From Zygnema circumcarinatum (Eukaryota; Streptophyta; Zygnematophyceae; Zygnematales; Zygnemataceae): 64,000 nt of DNA. A program made the position numbers and the translations under genes. The DNA lies in NCBI GenBank assembly GCA_037447605.1, contig CM074809.1, forward strand, positions 2,818,158 through 2,882,157. Direction: 5' to 3'. Below the pieces are notes generated by a model. The model was not told where the DNA came from, did not search any database, and worked only from the letters and a program-made list of their open reading frames with translations. Below, in pieces: positions 50,695 to 63,319 of this stretch (positions are counted from its first letter, which is position 1; each line of letters opens with the position of its first letter).

Positions 50695-51213
50695 NNNNNN
50701 NNNNCCCCCCCCCCCCCCCCCCAGCCAGCCCCCCTCCCCTGTGTACCAACACCGTATGTATGTGCGCGTACCGGTACGGCAGGGATGGCGGCGTGGAGCG
50801 CGGACGGGCGGCACCTTTTGGCGCGGTGCGAGGCGGTGCCCTGCGCGGTGTGGGTGTGGGACGTGGCGCGGCTCGCCCTCGCGGCGGTCCTCGTGCAGCG
50901 CGACCCCGTGCGGTGCGCGGCCTGGGACCCCTCCTCCACAGCGCGCCTCGCGCTCTGCACGGCCTCCCCCGCCCCGCGGCTCTACTTCTGGGAGGCGGCG
51001 GCCGGGGGCGCGGCCTCCTGCGTCACGCTGCCGGAGGGGCTCGGGGCCGGGGCCGGGGCCGGGGCCGGGGGCGCCTTCCTGGTCTCGGACCTGCAGTGGA
51101 GCCCCGACGGCACCCGCCTCCTCCTGCGGAGCCGGGACGCGGTCTGCTGCGCCTTCCTCGCCGACGACGAGACCGCGCCGTCACTTGACGGGACGGGACG
51201 TGACGTGACGTGA
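47562..51213 (+). CDS. WRAP73: WRAP73/WDR8-like WD40 protein
   Basis: Eight exons: 47562-47678, 47973-48074, 48314-48462, 48949-49189, 49371-49595, 50042-50111, 50418-50528 and 50783-51213, giving 481 residues in a consistent frame. Family landmarks in order: WRQTGPCAFSPDG, VDHQLVIRDVQSYQ, AHARWTPDGEHIITTSDFQI, YWPKHVLRGLAFSSDG, LADFAWSPDNLSIAIWDTLM, VLVYSADGHCLVRYQAY, LLAVGSSFDNTLRALN, HDKPNPKQGVG, MAAWSADGRHLLAR and LQWSPDGTRLLL. In animals and fungi WRAP73 binds SSX2IP/Msd1-type partners at the centrosome or spindle pole; in plants it is linked to microtubule minus ends. Exon 4 ends AAG|GCGAGT, so the next intron seems to be GC-AG. The last exon is far more GC-rich than the rest and carries GGGGCC repeats coding Gly-Ala. 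Intron 7 contains a poly(C) run and an N gap. Confidence 0.93.
50660..50722 (+). repeat. Poly(C) run with 10-N gap
   Basis: Thirty-five C, ten N (50695-50704), then eighteen C, inside the last WRAP73 intron. Length is unreliable. Confidence 0.95.
51044..51072 (+). repeat. GGGGCC hexanucleotide repeat inside coding sequence
   Basis: About four and a half GGGGCC units in the last WRAP73 exon, encoding alternating Gly-Ala in a surface loop between WD40 strands. Confidence 0.85.
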
Positions 51214-51327
51214 CCGCTTGCATGCATGCGTGTGTGCATGCACAGCTTTTTGAGGTGATTCCTTTTTGATTTTTTTTTTATTGTTGGATATTATGTATCT
51301 GCGGCTTTGAAGAGAATGGATAGGATG

Positions 51328-51442
51328 TGGAATTGATCTCATGATGGCGATGCCATCAAATGTACGTGGACAAAATCAGCATGTGGAACCATGAAGAACT
51401 GATCACAAAGGACCTGAGGTCAAAAGAAAAAAGCTAGGAGCG
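51328..51442 (+). repeat. Dispersed hairpin repeat, copy 5 (plus)
   Basis: Matches the copy at 1352-1467 nearly end to end: AATTGATCTCATGATGGCG, GATGGCGATGCCATCAAATG, GGACAAAATCAGCATG, GGAACCATGAAGAACTGATC, AAAAGAAAAAAGCTAGGAGC. Confidence 0.85.
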
Positions 51443-51715
51443 GAAAGCTACGCCAGGACAACGCAGCCCTCCCTAGAAGCAGCCGAGAAGGTCATTGCAT
51501 AGTCTTCGTTTGTACAAGCACGCGGTGTCGTCAGTGGTTTCGACCCGAATTTGAATCAGCCTCGTTGATTGAGCATCTTTTGTTTTTTTTTGATGCTATT
51601 GTTATTGTTAGTGCCTTGTGGCTATGTGAATTGCAACCCCACCATCCTCCCGAGCCCTAAGCATGAACAAACCTTGTCCACGTTGGCACTTGTGGAACAC
51701 TACTTGCGCATGTGT

Positions 51716-51796
51716 GTGCATGCATGCATGTCGCGCATGATCCTCCCATGCATGCATGCATGTCGCGCATGATTCTCCCATGCATGCATGCATGCT
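51716..51796 (+). repeat. Tandem GCATGCATGC / TCGCGCATGAT array
   Basis: A unit of about 28-32 bp (several GCAT steps, then GTCGCGCATGAT, then YCTCCCA) occurs twice and starts a third time. It is rich in self-complementary GCATGC. Confidence 0.85.
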
Positions 51797-52271
51797 TGGC
51801 TCACGCCATGGCCGCATGGCATAGCCCTCCCCTCGGGCGCCACCCTCCGCCGACCCGGCAGGGCCCTTAGCCCTAAGGAGGCGGGCGGGCTCGCACGTGC
51901 GGCCCGCCTGGACAAGTACAACCAGATTTTCCATGCCAATGGCCTCAAACCAAAAGGCCCAAAACTGAAATTTAAACGCCTCCACGGTCTGAAAATTCAG
52001 ATTCTTCAAGCTGCCCGCTGACCTGTCCCCCTGCCCGCCCACACTCCGCCGCGCGCCGAAGTTCGTTCCCGCGGGCCTGCCCGTAGGGAAAATTAGAAAA
52101 AAAGCGCGCAGCGGAACGTGGGCGGCAATGATGGCGGGCTAGATGGCGCGCCCCCGCCAGTAGCTGGCCGCCAGCTGGCGCGCTCTCCAAAGTCGCCGCT
52201 CGGATCCGCCGGCTCGCCGGCCGGCGCCGGGCGGCAGCCCACTTGCCGGGCCTGCCCCGCCCCGCCCCTGC

Positions 52272-52275
52272 TGGC

Positions 52276-52309
<34 letters not shown>

Positions 52310-52311
52310 GG
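52272..52311 (+). repeat. (CTG)n tract
   Basis: About 13 CTG/CTA units in a GC-rich intergenic segment. Not in a recognised exon. Confidence 0.85.
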
Positions 52312-52595
52312 CGGGCTGCAGGCTGGAAGTGCAGGGGGAGAGATTATGGCGGTTAGGGCATGAAGGAGGAGGAGGCGGGGTGAGGGGAGGGGAGGGGTGG
52401 GGAGGAGACGAGAGGGAGCAGGGGAGAGCAGAGGGGTTGTGGAAAAGTGGAGTCAAGGGCAGGGTGGGAGAGAAAGAGGGTTAGGGATGTGGAGATGAGG
52501 AAGGCGAGGGTGTAGGGTAAGGGAAGGGAACAAGTGGAGCGGATATCAATGCATGAGCGTGTGTGAAGGCGTCTGTGCATGGTTGTGGAGCGACC

Positions 52596-55500
52596 ATGGG
52601 AGGATGCCTGTCTAACCCTGATGACAGATTTCCTGGCGATGTTAATGGCACAGCAGGCTCAGGTCGCAAAGGTGAAGAGGAGGGACACAAGGGGCTAAAT
52701 TGTGGCTTAGAAATGATGCGGCCTTTTTCTATGTGGAGGACATCTGTAGTTTCTTAGCATTTGTTTTGGATAAACAGGGTCTTGAGCTATACGGATTTTC
52801 CTACTTTTTTCTCTCTTTATTACCTCTTTTTCGATTTCTTGAGTCCGCTGTAGGTTCCCGTCCATCACAGCTCACAGGTGACTTAAGCATTTTGGGTTCC
52901 TGTTGACAAATGTGGGTGTCATGGCTAGCAATTTTGGAGGACGGTTTTTGCAGCGAAGGCACGTGACAAGAGTGTCTACTTGAATGCATTCCGTGGTGCA
53001 GTTTTTCAGGAAGTTGTCTACATAGAATTACGTCTTTTTTTGCGTATTCCTTTTTTCTCGAATGTTATCATTGTTGGCTATCGTCCACTCGCGAAAGACA
53101 GAAACGACTAGCGTTATGTCTGCAAAATTTCGTCGTCAGGTTTTCTCTTCTTTCTGGAGCAGGGTTATTGGTCCCTGCCATTGTCAGGCAGGTCACTAGG
53201 AGAGGCAGGTTTCGTAGGTATTCCGGTCAACGGCCGCCAGACGCTCATGGTCGTGAAGGCTTTCTCAATTTCATCACCCTAATTCGGAAATGCAAGGTTT
53301 CGCTGATGCAGGGTACCTTGTAAGGTCTAACTGGATGTTGATTACTCTAAAGTTTATGCATGTATCTGCCAGATACATATCACTATGTGATCCACATAGG
53401 TAGATTGTTACTAGTGTATTTTCTCGGAGGTCGTCTTAGATTTAATTACGGCCACATTGTGGGAAGGGGATATTTTTTGAAGTCACTAGAGGTTGCTTCA
53501 TCGTGCTCAGGTTTTTTTTGTTGAAACTTTCCCGTCGAGAACGTGCGCAGATCATTTGCATTTTTTAAGCTTTTGGCTTTTTTATGTGGGACAGGCTCGC
53601 ACATCCACCGTACCGCAATGCCACTCTCCCCTCGCAGTGCTTCAGAACGCCGTGCTCTCGCCTCTGCAAATGGTGGTGCAGGAGGTCGCATACATACTGT
53701 TTACTTCACAGAGACTGGATTGCGTGTATTTTCTTTCGAGGAGCTGAGAATAGCAACCCGGAACTTTCGTCCTGATTCCCTGCTTGGCGAGGGTGGCTTC
53801 GGAAGCGTGTTCCGAGGATGGGTAGATGAAAGTGGCAAGGGTTCGGGGCAAGTGGTGGCGGTAAAGGTCTTGAACACCGAGGGGCTTCAGGGGCACAAGG
53901 AGTGGATGGTGAGAACTATATGACTGCATTACTTCCATCGTGAATTGGAAAGTCCCAGGAGAGGCTGTAATCAGCAATAATGGAGGAAATTAGGGTGATG
54001 TGATTGAAGTAGCTATGAATGCAGTGTATGCAGTATTGTTGCAGAAGTGTCTACCCCTGAGCACCTTTTTTTAGTGAGTTGGGGTTGACACGTTCAATAA
54101 CCTAATCTTGCTCCTCTTTTCATGCTTCAAAAGAGCTGCTTGGTCCAGCCGAATTTACCAATGTTGATGTTCATGACAGTAGCTATCATTTCACTTTGCT
54201 GTGGGAGACACTCCTTCCTTCTACTGCGGAGTCAGTTTTTGTAACTATGCTGATTTTTTTCCAGCTTTAGGATCAAGAGAGAAGTGGTTTGGTCGCCCAT
54301 ACAGACTGGCCCAGTTGAGGGAGTTAAATATGATTGTCGAGTTATGAATCCCACATAAGACAGATTCAAGCTGATACCTATCTGCTCAAACCTTTTGTTG
54401 TCAGCAGGCTCAGATTGTTGAAAAGTCTGAAAGACTTATACTTGACTTGTTTTCAGCTAAAAAGTTTCAATGGGAGTTGTCTGCAGTCAGTGAAGTTCAA
54501 GGATTTGTGGCAGTGCCTTGTTGACATTACTCTTGGAAATAGAGAGCGTTACTCCCTCATTAGTCCTGAGCGTCGAACATGGCATTGGTTAGATAAGTTA
54601 ATCATTTCAAACACGACTGTGATCCTTATAGGGATTGTTGTCTTTAATACAGGCAGAAGTTAACTTTCTTGGCCTTCTTCACCATGAGAATTTGGTGCGC
54701 CTCATCGGGTTCTGTGCTGAGGATGAACAACGGCTTCTGGTCTACGAGTATATGCCGCGAGGCAGTTTGGAAAACCACCTGTTTAGAAGTACGTCTCCTT
54801 GCCTGCATGCTGTATCATAATCGCTTCTACTTGTTAAGGAATCTGCCCTTGGCAGAACTTCATTACATTCTCATCGTGACATCTGCATGCTTTATTGGCA
54901 AGAGTAAACATGTGGGCTTGTAGAATCTGTTTTTGGCTGGACTACTTCTACCTGAGCCTTACATTCAATCTAAGTTAAACATCCTAGGCCCTTAGTTTTG
55001 GGTAAGGGAATGAAACTGGCGTGTTTAAGGAATCCAGGGCGTGTAGTACTGGATAGACTTTTTTTTTTATGTTTATCTCGACACGAGTATCTATGATTCT
55101 GACTCTAATGCTTTCAACAGAGTCATAATCTGCTTGGGCTTGGGCTTGCATAACAGGATCCCTTGCCGTTTTGCCTTGGCAAATAAGAATGAAAATTGCC
55201 CTGGGAGCAGCAAGAGGGCTTGCATATCTTCATGAAGAAGCGGAGCGCCAAGTAATTTACCGTGATTTTAAGACGTCCAATATCTTGCTAGACCATGTAA
55301 GTTTCTGGATCTACCTCATACAGCCATGACCATCATGTGGGTAATCATGTGGAGTAGGCCAATCTCAAACGTAAAATGACAAGTATCAAGTCTCAGCCAA
55401 TTTTAACAGGCGATGTACAGAATAGAAAGCTTTCTGGCTTTCTGACGATTATAGTGATGGTATGACTTTTGAGTATGCCGTCTAGTTGAGGCCATCATCA

Positions 55501-57229
55501 AGGTTCGGTTTGGTGAATGTGTTAGAGAGTTGAAGTGCTTTTGCCTTGGCTGGCAGAGGAGCTCATCAGCTTTTTGCCTGACTAGAATTTTTTAAATATG
55601 GAAGTAAAAGAGAAGGGTTCACCGGCCAGTTGTCTAGGTATATCCAGATGCAGACAGGCGGGGGCACGGCTGCATAGCCCAGATGGCAAGGTGTTGGTAT
55701 GGCATTCAGGCTTTGCTACTTTCTCTTGACAACCTGGGAGTTTTATCGCTGTTGGCCTTAGACGAAGCACATGAACCTTCTTTTAGGGTTTACAACTCAT
55801 TACCGGAGCCTGAGGCGGCCAGCCCCCCCCGGTCCAGAGGATTAGAGTGGGACTGGCCCTGAACCTCTCAGTCAGTAGCATCATTTCGCCGGTGCAACAT
55901 GCCAGTCTCTCCAAATTTTCTTCCAATGATAGCCTCCCTGAATCAATTCAAAATTTTGTAATCTAGTTTAGGGTGTTTCTACTGTAATCAAGGCTAGAAC
56001 CTTCATGTCACCTAAATGACTTTGGTGGGCATGCCTGCTGGTTGAAGTTGATCAGCAAATATGGAGGTCTGAAAATGTCCTTTACAATCTTTACAATGGA
56101 CCTTAAGAAACCCAAATTGTGTAGTGGGAAGTTATTCAACAGCTTTGCACGATTCCCACGATTTTTCTCATTTTGAAAATCCTGCTCACGGTTATTGCAG
56201 CCTTCTTAGTACCTGTACAGAACGTTGAGACTAGTGAAATGATTGCTAGTTGAGCTCAAGAATGATGAAGCAGATAGTGGGGGGCTTCATGGCTTGTCGA
56301 GACCCCTTGGTGAAACAAATGCTGTGCGGATTATTGCAACAACTGGCAGAGTTTTGCACTTAAAAGATCTTCGTTCTACTGTTCTTCGTGTGCAGGATTT
56401 CAATTCGAAGCTTTCCGATTTTGGCCTTGCAAAGGATGGGCCAGAAGGGGACAAGACGCATGTTTCCACAAGGGTGATGGGAACCTATGGATATGCAGCT
56501 CCTGAGTATGTCATGACAGGTGGGCTCTTCTTTTCTGCTTGAACTTCCCATATATTGGCGCAAACCTCCTCCTTTTTGTAATGTGGATATTGCTTCGACT
56601 CATTACTTGTGCGAGTGTCCTTATAATTTAGTTGCAGGTGCAACATGTTCATCCTTTCAACATTGACCATCTCAAGATAACCTATACGTTGGGATGCCTC
56701 CTTGCTTCGAGCAATTCTCACGAGTCGAAGTGATTTGTTTCTTGTCGCAGGGCATTTGACAGCCAAGAGTGACGTGTACAGCTACGGTGTGGTCCTCTTG
56801 GAGATGATCACAGGCCGGCGGTCAATGGACAAATCACGGCCACAGGAAGAGCACAACCTTGTAGACTGGGCCCGCCCCTTTTTCGCTGACAGGAGGAAAC
56901 TGTTCCGGCTGATGGACCCCCGGCTAGAAGGGCAGTACTCGGTGCGAGGTGCCACCAAAGCAGCTCTCCTTGCGCAGCACTGCCTCAGCCGCGACCCCAA
57001 GGCCCGGCCCCTCATGAGCGATGTGGTGGAGACCCTGAAGCCGCTGCAGGACCTCACAGACATGGCAGCCTCATATGCAGACACAGCAGCTGCTCTACAG
57101 GGGATGCAGGGGGGTCGGAATGCGACATCTGCCACCATGAGTCCCGGGAGAAACGCCGTGGGAGGCTCAGCCCGCAGGCAACAGCAGAATGCAAATAACG
57201 GGGGCAAAAGCGCGAGGTCAAGCTCTTGA
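52596..57229 (+). CDS. Receptor-like cytoplasmic kinase, RLCK-VII/PBL type
   Basis: Six exons: 52596-52671, 53595-53908, 54653-54788, 55157-55296, 56396-56519 and 56751-57229, giving 422 residues. The protein starts [10 protein letters not shown]: Gly2 and Cys4 fit N-myristoylation and palmitoylation, so plasma-membrane anchoring without a transmembrane span. Kinase motifs: [27 protein letters not shown] (Gly-rich loop), VVAVKVL (catalytic Lys), [29 protein letters not shown] (catalytic loop, RD type), [20 protein letters not shown] (DFG and activation segment), [30 protein letters not shown]. The Ser/Asn-rich tail is typical. In plants this subfamily relays signals from surface receptor kinases in immunity and development; the partner receptor is not predictable. 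The first intron is long (922 bp). Confidence 0.95.
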
Positions 57230-58856
57230 AGGGCGGGAGCACTGCAGGAGGGGTGTTGTCATCAGCCTTAAGCTGATGATTCTGAAGGACAAGGACCTGT
57301 AAGGGCAAATTTCGCGAAGAGCCTGTTATATACTATATTGGGTCACTGCCAACTAGCCAGCGCGTTGTAAATGACAACTCTTTATCAGCTACTTATGTTG
57401 ACCAGCGAGGATTCCATAGCTCCGGCAGATTTGGAGTGAAAATATGAAAAGAAAACTGAGGCCAGCTGACGCTCATGTTGAAGCGATTTTGATGACTCCA
57501 CGGAAGGACTCCTGGGGAAGTGCATCTCTTCCTGCGCGCATTCAGCTTCTCTCCAATTCTCCCCTTGGCGCCTTTTTATTGTTTTTGATTTCCCTTCGCA
57601 GCTTGTGCCCTCAGATTGTCCCCTTCTCTGCTCTCTCCTCAACTTCGCTGCACCTTAATACCCTCGTGTAGTGTATTGCTGTTTTCCCTCGTTAGCTTCG
57701 CCAGGACACCACCGCCCCTGTGATGTGCCTGCGCCACTCCACTCCCCTGTTTGTACTCTTATAGCATTTATTTAACTACTTCCTTTCTTGGCTAGTTTCT
57801 CTCCCACCCCTCTCTCTTTCCCATCCACGGTGGGAAGGAGTCTCGCCCAGCGTTCAAAGAGCTGTGCGTCACCTGCATGCGGCAGGCGAATGACCTAATT
57901 TCCCAATGTATCTTCCGGTTCTGACAGATGGGCACACTATCACATGATAGCTATTCAGCACTTGAGAACACAAAGAGACGCACGCCACAGCAGGCGCCCG
58001 AGTCTGCAGCTTCGTTCGTGCCCCTCCCCGCTCTGCGGAGTGGTGGGCACGAATGCTGCCAGCATCAGGACAGGACGAGAGTGCGGGTCTAAGAGCTATG
58101 CGTAGGCAGTCTTGTCGAAGGCAACACTGTTGTTCTAACTGAGTCTACATATCAGTGGGATTGAGCCACCTCCAAGTTGGGAGAAAAAAAAACAATCTGA
58201 GGTCTAGCACTACGTGAGCATGCCTGTACAAACAAGTTCCATTATTCGGGCAGGTGGTTGTTTGTCCTACGCTCCTGGCCAACAAAGATGAAACACCCCT
58301 TAGCCAACCCTAAGTGTAGAAATTCAGGTGTGGGTAAATCTCCTCTAGTAGCACAGAAAGCCAGCTGTAACACAAGAATTCCAATACCATACACATCGAC
58401 AGCTATAAATGCTCAGCATACAAGACCCTTGGCATTAAAGGCCAATCCCCTCCCGTTGTATTCTGAACAGAATGGTATATCAGTTGGAATCTGCCACAAT
58501 CAGCACTTATCTTCCACGACAGTCTCTGAAAACAGGTGCGACCAAGGCCTACATCTGTTCAAATACCTCTTATCAGCCTGTTCTATCCAGTCCCAACCAA
58601 TAAACAGCGATCCTTTCGGACCATAGCCTAAAGTTACGTCGAGTTCGGAGCTCAACTAATCACTTGCAGCAAATGACTGCTTCAGTAAAGCACACAACAC
58701 TCATAACCTGTGCTCTGAAAAACCCCAGTTCCAATGCACATGTTGCCTGCACATCTGCGCTCGTGTAATTTCCCATTCATTATGCTGTTTAGTCCAGAGT
58801 AAACAGTCCACAGTGGCTGACACGATAAGGCATCCACTAGGTCTGCAATCCCAGAG
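57230..58856. other. Convergent 3' region between RLCK kinase and calmodulin
   Basis: About 1.6 kb between the kinase stop (+) and the calmodulin stop (-). I see only UTR-like sequence, no exon. Confidence 0.6.
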
Positions 58857-59999
<1,143 letters not shown>

Positions 60000-61501
60000 T
60001 GTTTTGTGCTTCCTGTCGCGAGTCCAAGCACAAGCAGAAGCAGAAGCAGAAGCAGAAGCAGAAGCAGAAGTAGAAGCAGGAGCAGCTTTCTCCTTCCTTC
60101 GGTTGCCTCCGAGGAACAGCCCCGACCAGCCCTGGCAGGCGGGCAGGGCCCCGCGCGGCCGTACGATTCGCGGCCGGCCGCCGTACGGATGCCAGCCAGC
60201 CAGCAGAGTACGGAACATCACAAACCACGGGAAATTCGTGGACAAAACCACGAGCGAAGTGATTCGTACGGTACGGAAGGTGTACGGGCTGCGGAGTGTT
60301 TGTGGGTTCGATGTTTGTGTTAGTGTGTGCAGCTCTCAGCATTTTCCGTTAATGTTTTGCGATAGCGAGCATGAGAGTGCCCTGGAGAGGGAGAGGGAGG
60401 ACGGTTGCAGATGGCAAGAGCGATGGGATGAACCAGTATGAAAAGGTAAGCATCGACTAAAAGAGGAATGGAAGTAAGAGATTTTATTCTCAAGTTTTTG
60501 CTCCATGTTAGGCCACGAATGCGCAGAAGGTGATTGTAGGTTAGAAAAGTGAAAGGCTGTCATGAACATTGGTTGTTGATCTTCTCTGATGGCAACGTTC
60601 GTCGTTGCATACTTGTGAACAGAGCAGTGAACAAGTGAGACTGGCAACTGACATGGTCAGGATGCAGAACACATCCAACACTGCCATCTATGCAACAATA
60701 TAGCTCCCCTATTGAGTTAATCTTCGTGTGGGGAAAGGTGACTCATGACACAATCGTGAGCTGAAGCACTCAGTCTGTCTAAGCATCAGCGCGAACCATT
60801 GTTGATGCCTTCAGAAATCAATTACTGGCTCCCTCGTCAGCATGATGCCATCAACAGTTTGCAGAACAAGGCCCCATCCTGTATTTGGAGGTCTGTCGAT
60901 GAGGATGTGTAGCCTTCAAATCTATACATACTAACCAAGGATCGCATTACAATTCTCAGTAAGTCCTGTCCAGGCTACTTGCCAAAGATGGACTACACAT
61001 CTTGTTTTGGCTGCACAAGTAAACACTGACTTGCATCGACTGTCAGGTCTGGCTATTCACAAGAAAGACAATCATGTGCAGCTTATCAGGCTTCAGAGAG
61101 AAGGCAGAGTTCACGCCGTCCCACAATCATGCACTGACTACTATCGACCAGCTTTACTCGGAACCACACGAGAAATTCGCGACTCAGTCAGCATCTGGCC
61201 AAAATTTGCGACTGTAAGCCACTCCCAGACTGTCAGAAAGTGGTTCTCCATTCCAGTTTCCAACCCCCCAGCAAAAAGCCACCCAGTTGTTCACACAATA
61301 GAGGAGTGAGCTTCGAAGCCAGCTGGTAAGAATAGCCCGTGGCTGACTTTGCATGCGCAATAACCTTCTCATAGCCATCCGAAGATACTAGATTCAGCTG
61401 CAAGACCTATCCCCCTTTAAGAAAAAAACAACCCAAATGGGGGCACTTCTCCTCCAGCTTCTTCTAGTAGGACTTGTCGACTGAAGTCTCCCTATTTCTT
61501 C
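60000..61501. other. Calmodulin upstream region and eL19 3' flank
   Basis: This contains the calmodulin promoter/5' UTR (60.0-60.4 kb), with a hexanucleotide repeat and several CGTACGG words at 60155-60290, then about 1.1 kb in which I see no exon. Confidence 0.55.
60036..60082 (+). repeat. (AGCAGA)n hexanucleotide repeat in the calmodulin 5' leader
   Basis: About seven GCAGAA/AGCAGA units ending in variant AGTAGAAGCAGGAGC, 37-85 bp upstream of the calmodulin ATG, so probably in the 5' UTR (read as TTCTGC repeats on the transcript). Confidence 0.8.
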
Positions 61502-63069
61502 TTACTTCTTGGACTTCTTGACCGTGGGCCTGCACAAATACATCAACATCACCATTATGAAATTGCAATCAGCGAGAGGGCAAAGAACAAGGCTCAGCAA
61601 CCCAGACAAAGATATCAAAAGAGCCCCGGGAAAGCCAGTTGTTTAATTGTACAGCTATTTCTGTGAATCAGGCAGCCGCCAATTCCCCCAGACAACCCCT
61701 AAACCGAATTCCCAGTGGCGCGAGGAATCTACTTGTGAACAGCATCGCTAATCTACTCTATGCTTATGGCCTAACCACTCGGCCGCATCAATAACTCCAA
61801 TTCCGCAAGAAGGAAATCCACAAGTGGAAGGAAGAACTTACTGTGGCTCCGGAGCTGATTCCGTGGCAGTGCTCGTCGGCTCGCCAGTTACTCCCTGCAA
61901 TATCCAAAAGCATAAACTAACATCAAATGTGACCTATCGCCCAACTGGAAGACTCCTTCAACCTTCAGGACTCAGGTTAGGTCGAATAGCTAAGGGAGGC
62001 ACTATACAACAAGTACCTGGGCCAGGCGCTCCTCCCTGCGTGCAATCTTCCGCTCACGAGTTGCCTTGTTCTTGGCTCGGCGGGCCTCAAACTGATCAGA
62101 CAGGGTCTTCTCACGAGCCTTTTCTGCTTTAGACTTGTGAATGCTCTCCATCAGCACTCTCTTGTTCTTGAAGACATTACCCTTCACCTTCATGTACATG
62201 TCGTGGTACATGTGCTTGTCAACCTTCTTCGCATCGCGATACTTCCTCAGCAATCGACGCAGGACCCGCAGGCGCCTCAGCCACAGCACCTTGGTTGGGA
62301 GCCGGGCCTCTCGTGTACCTCGCCTTTTACCTGCAGTCCACGAGGACAGATTCCAGGTAAGAAGACCGCCGACTACAGCATAAACAAGATAAAGACCTAG
62401 GTTGCCATACCCTTCCACGTCCGCCAGACACTATTTTCCTCGGAGAAAATGGATAAATGATCACTCGCAATGCCTTTGCAGGAACAGCCACAAACATGTT
62501 GCTAAAGAAGAAGATAGATACCGTAGCCAGAATGACGGCCCTTCCTCTTGGCCTCTAGAGCCCGCCTCGCACGGTCGCGGGAGTGAATCTTCTGTGGCTT
62601 CCGAATGACGAAGCCGTCCTTCACCAGCTTCCGAATGTTCTGCCCTGTAGCTCACAGTAGGGAAGCAACTAGGGTTAAGCGTCTTATACAATCTTGTCCA
62701 GATAAAGCACATAGAATCCTTACAAAAGGAAACACGGAAATCATCTTCCTGGTTTGCAACAATTTAACCTGCAGACTGCAACAACAGAGCGTCAAACTCC
62801 TGCAGGAAAACAACCAGCCTTGGAAATTTTACGTCGGTACTTATCACTCCATGTTCTCCATGCTGCAGCGAGTGCCACCCTAATCCCACCCTTCCAGCAA
62901 ACCAAACCCTAAAAAACTCCACAAGCACAAGGTGCCCCGTCCTTGATGATTCCTTACGTGAATTGGCCATGGAGATTTCGTTGACCTCATTGGGATCCAG
63001 CCACACCTTCCGCTCGCCACACTTCAACACACTCGCGGCAAGCCGCTTCTGCAGCTTGAGCGACACCAT
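61502..63069 (-). CDS. RPL19: 60S ribosomal protein L19 (eL19)
   Basis: Five exons in transcript order: 63069-62958, 62644-62522, 62330-62017, 61894-61842 and 61529-61502, giving 209 residues. It begins [20 protein letters not shown], then [60 protein letters not shown] and [13 protein letters not shown] long basic helix ([20 protein letters not shown]) and a tail ending PTVKKSKK follow. Length and motifs match plant eL19, a large-subunit protein whose C-terminal helix reaches the small subunit. The final 28-bp exon is needed for the Lys-rich tail: the donor ACA|GTAAGT at 61842 hides an apparent TAA stop. Intron 1 carries a telo-box AAACCCTAA at 62904-62912. Confidence 0.97.
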
Positions 63070-63319
63070 GGCGCCTGCCTCCGCACGACGAGGGAGAGAG
63101 AGAACCCCGCCTTTCTCCCTTCCCCCTTTTATACGCTCCGCTTCGCCTACCTCGCCGCGCCGCGCGTAGGGTTAAGCGCCGCCTCCCGTCGCGTTCACTC
63201 CTCCCCAGCGCAGCGGAGGGTGTTTACTGCAGGCGGAAAGCTGGGGGCGCTGTGAGGGTAAGGCTGGCGGTCAGAAGGTAAGGGGAGGAGGGCTTGGAAG
63301 GGTTGCATAGCACTTCGTC
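63070..63319. promoter_or_regulatory. Putative bidirectional promoter of eL19 and SmD3
   Basis: Only 250 bp separate the two divergent start codons. On the minus strand TATAAAA (63133-63127) lies about 60 bp upstream of the eL19 ATG. A telo-box-like TAGGGTT (63167-63173; AACCCTA on the other strand) is near the centre. Telo-boxes are known promoter elements of plant ribosomal-protein genes. Transcription start sites are not determined. Confidence 0.6.

Larger units (their letters stand above)
51214..52595. other. Intergenic between WRAP73 and RLCK kinase
   Basis: No supported gene. It contains one dispersed-repeat copy, a GCATGC-rich tandem array, a GC-rich segment (about 51.8-52.35 kb) with a CTG tract, and the kinase promoter/5' UTR, which is purine-rich from 52.36 to 52.5 kb. 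Confidence 0.6.

Noticed and set aside
52596-57229. Membrane receptor kinase
   Set aside because: No signal peptide, ectodomain or transmembrane segment; the MGGC start and kinase-only architecture fit a cytoplasmic RLCK.
61842-61850. TAA after GAGCCACAG as the eL19 stop codon
   Set aside because: It overlaps a strong donor (ACA|GTAAGT), and splicing to 61529-61502 restores the conserved Lys-rich tail.
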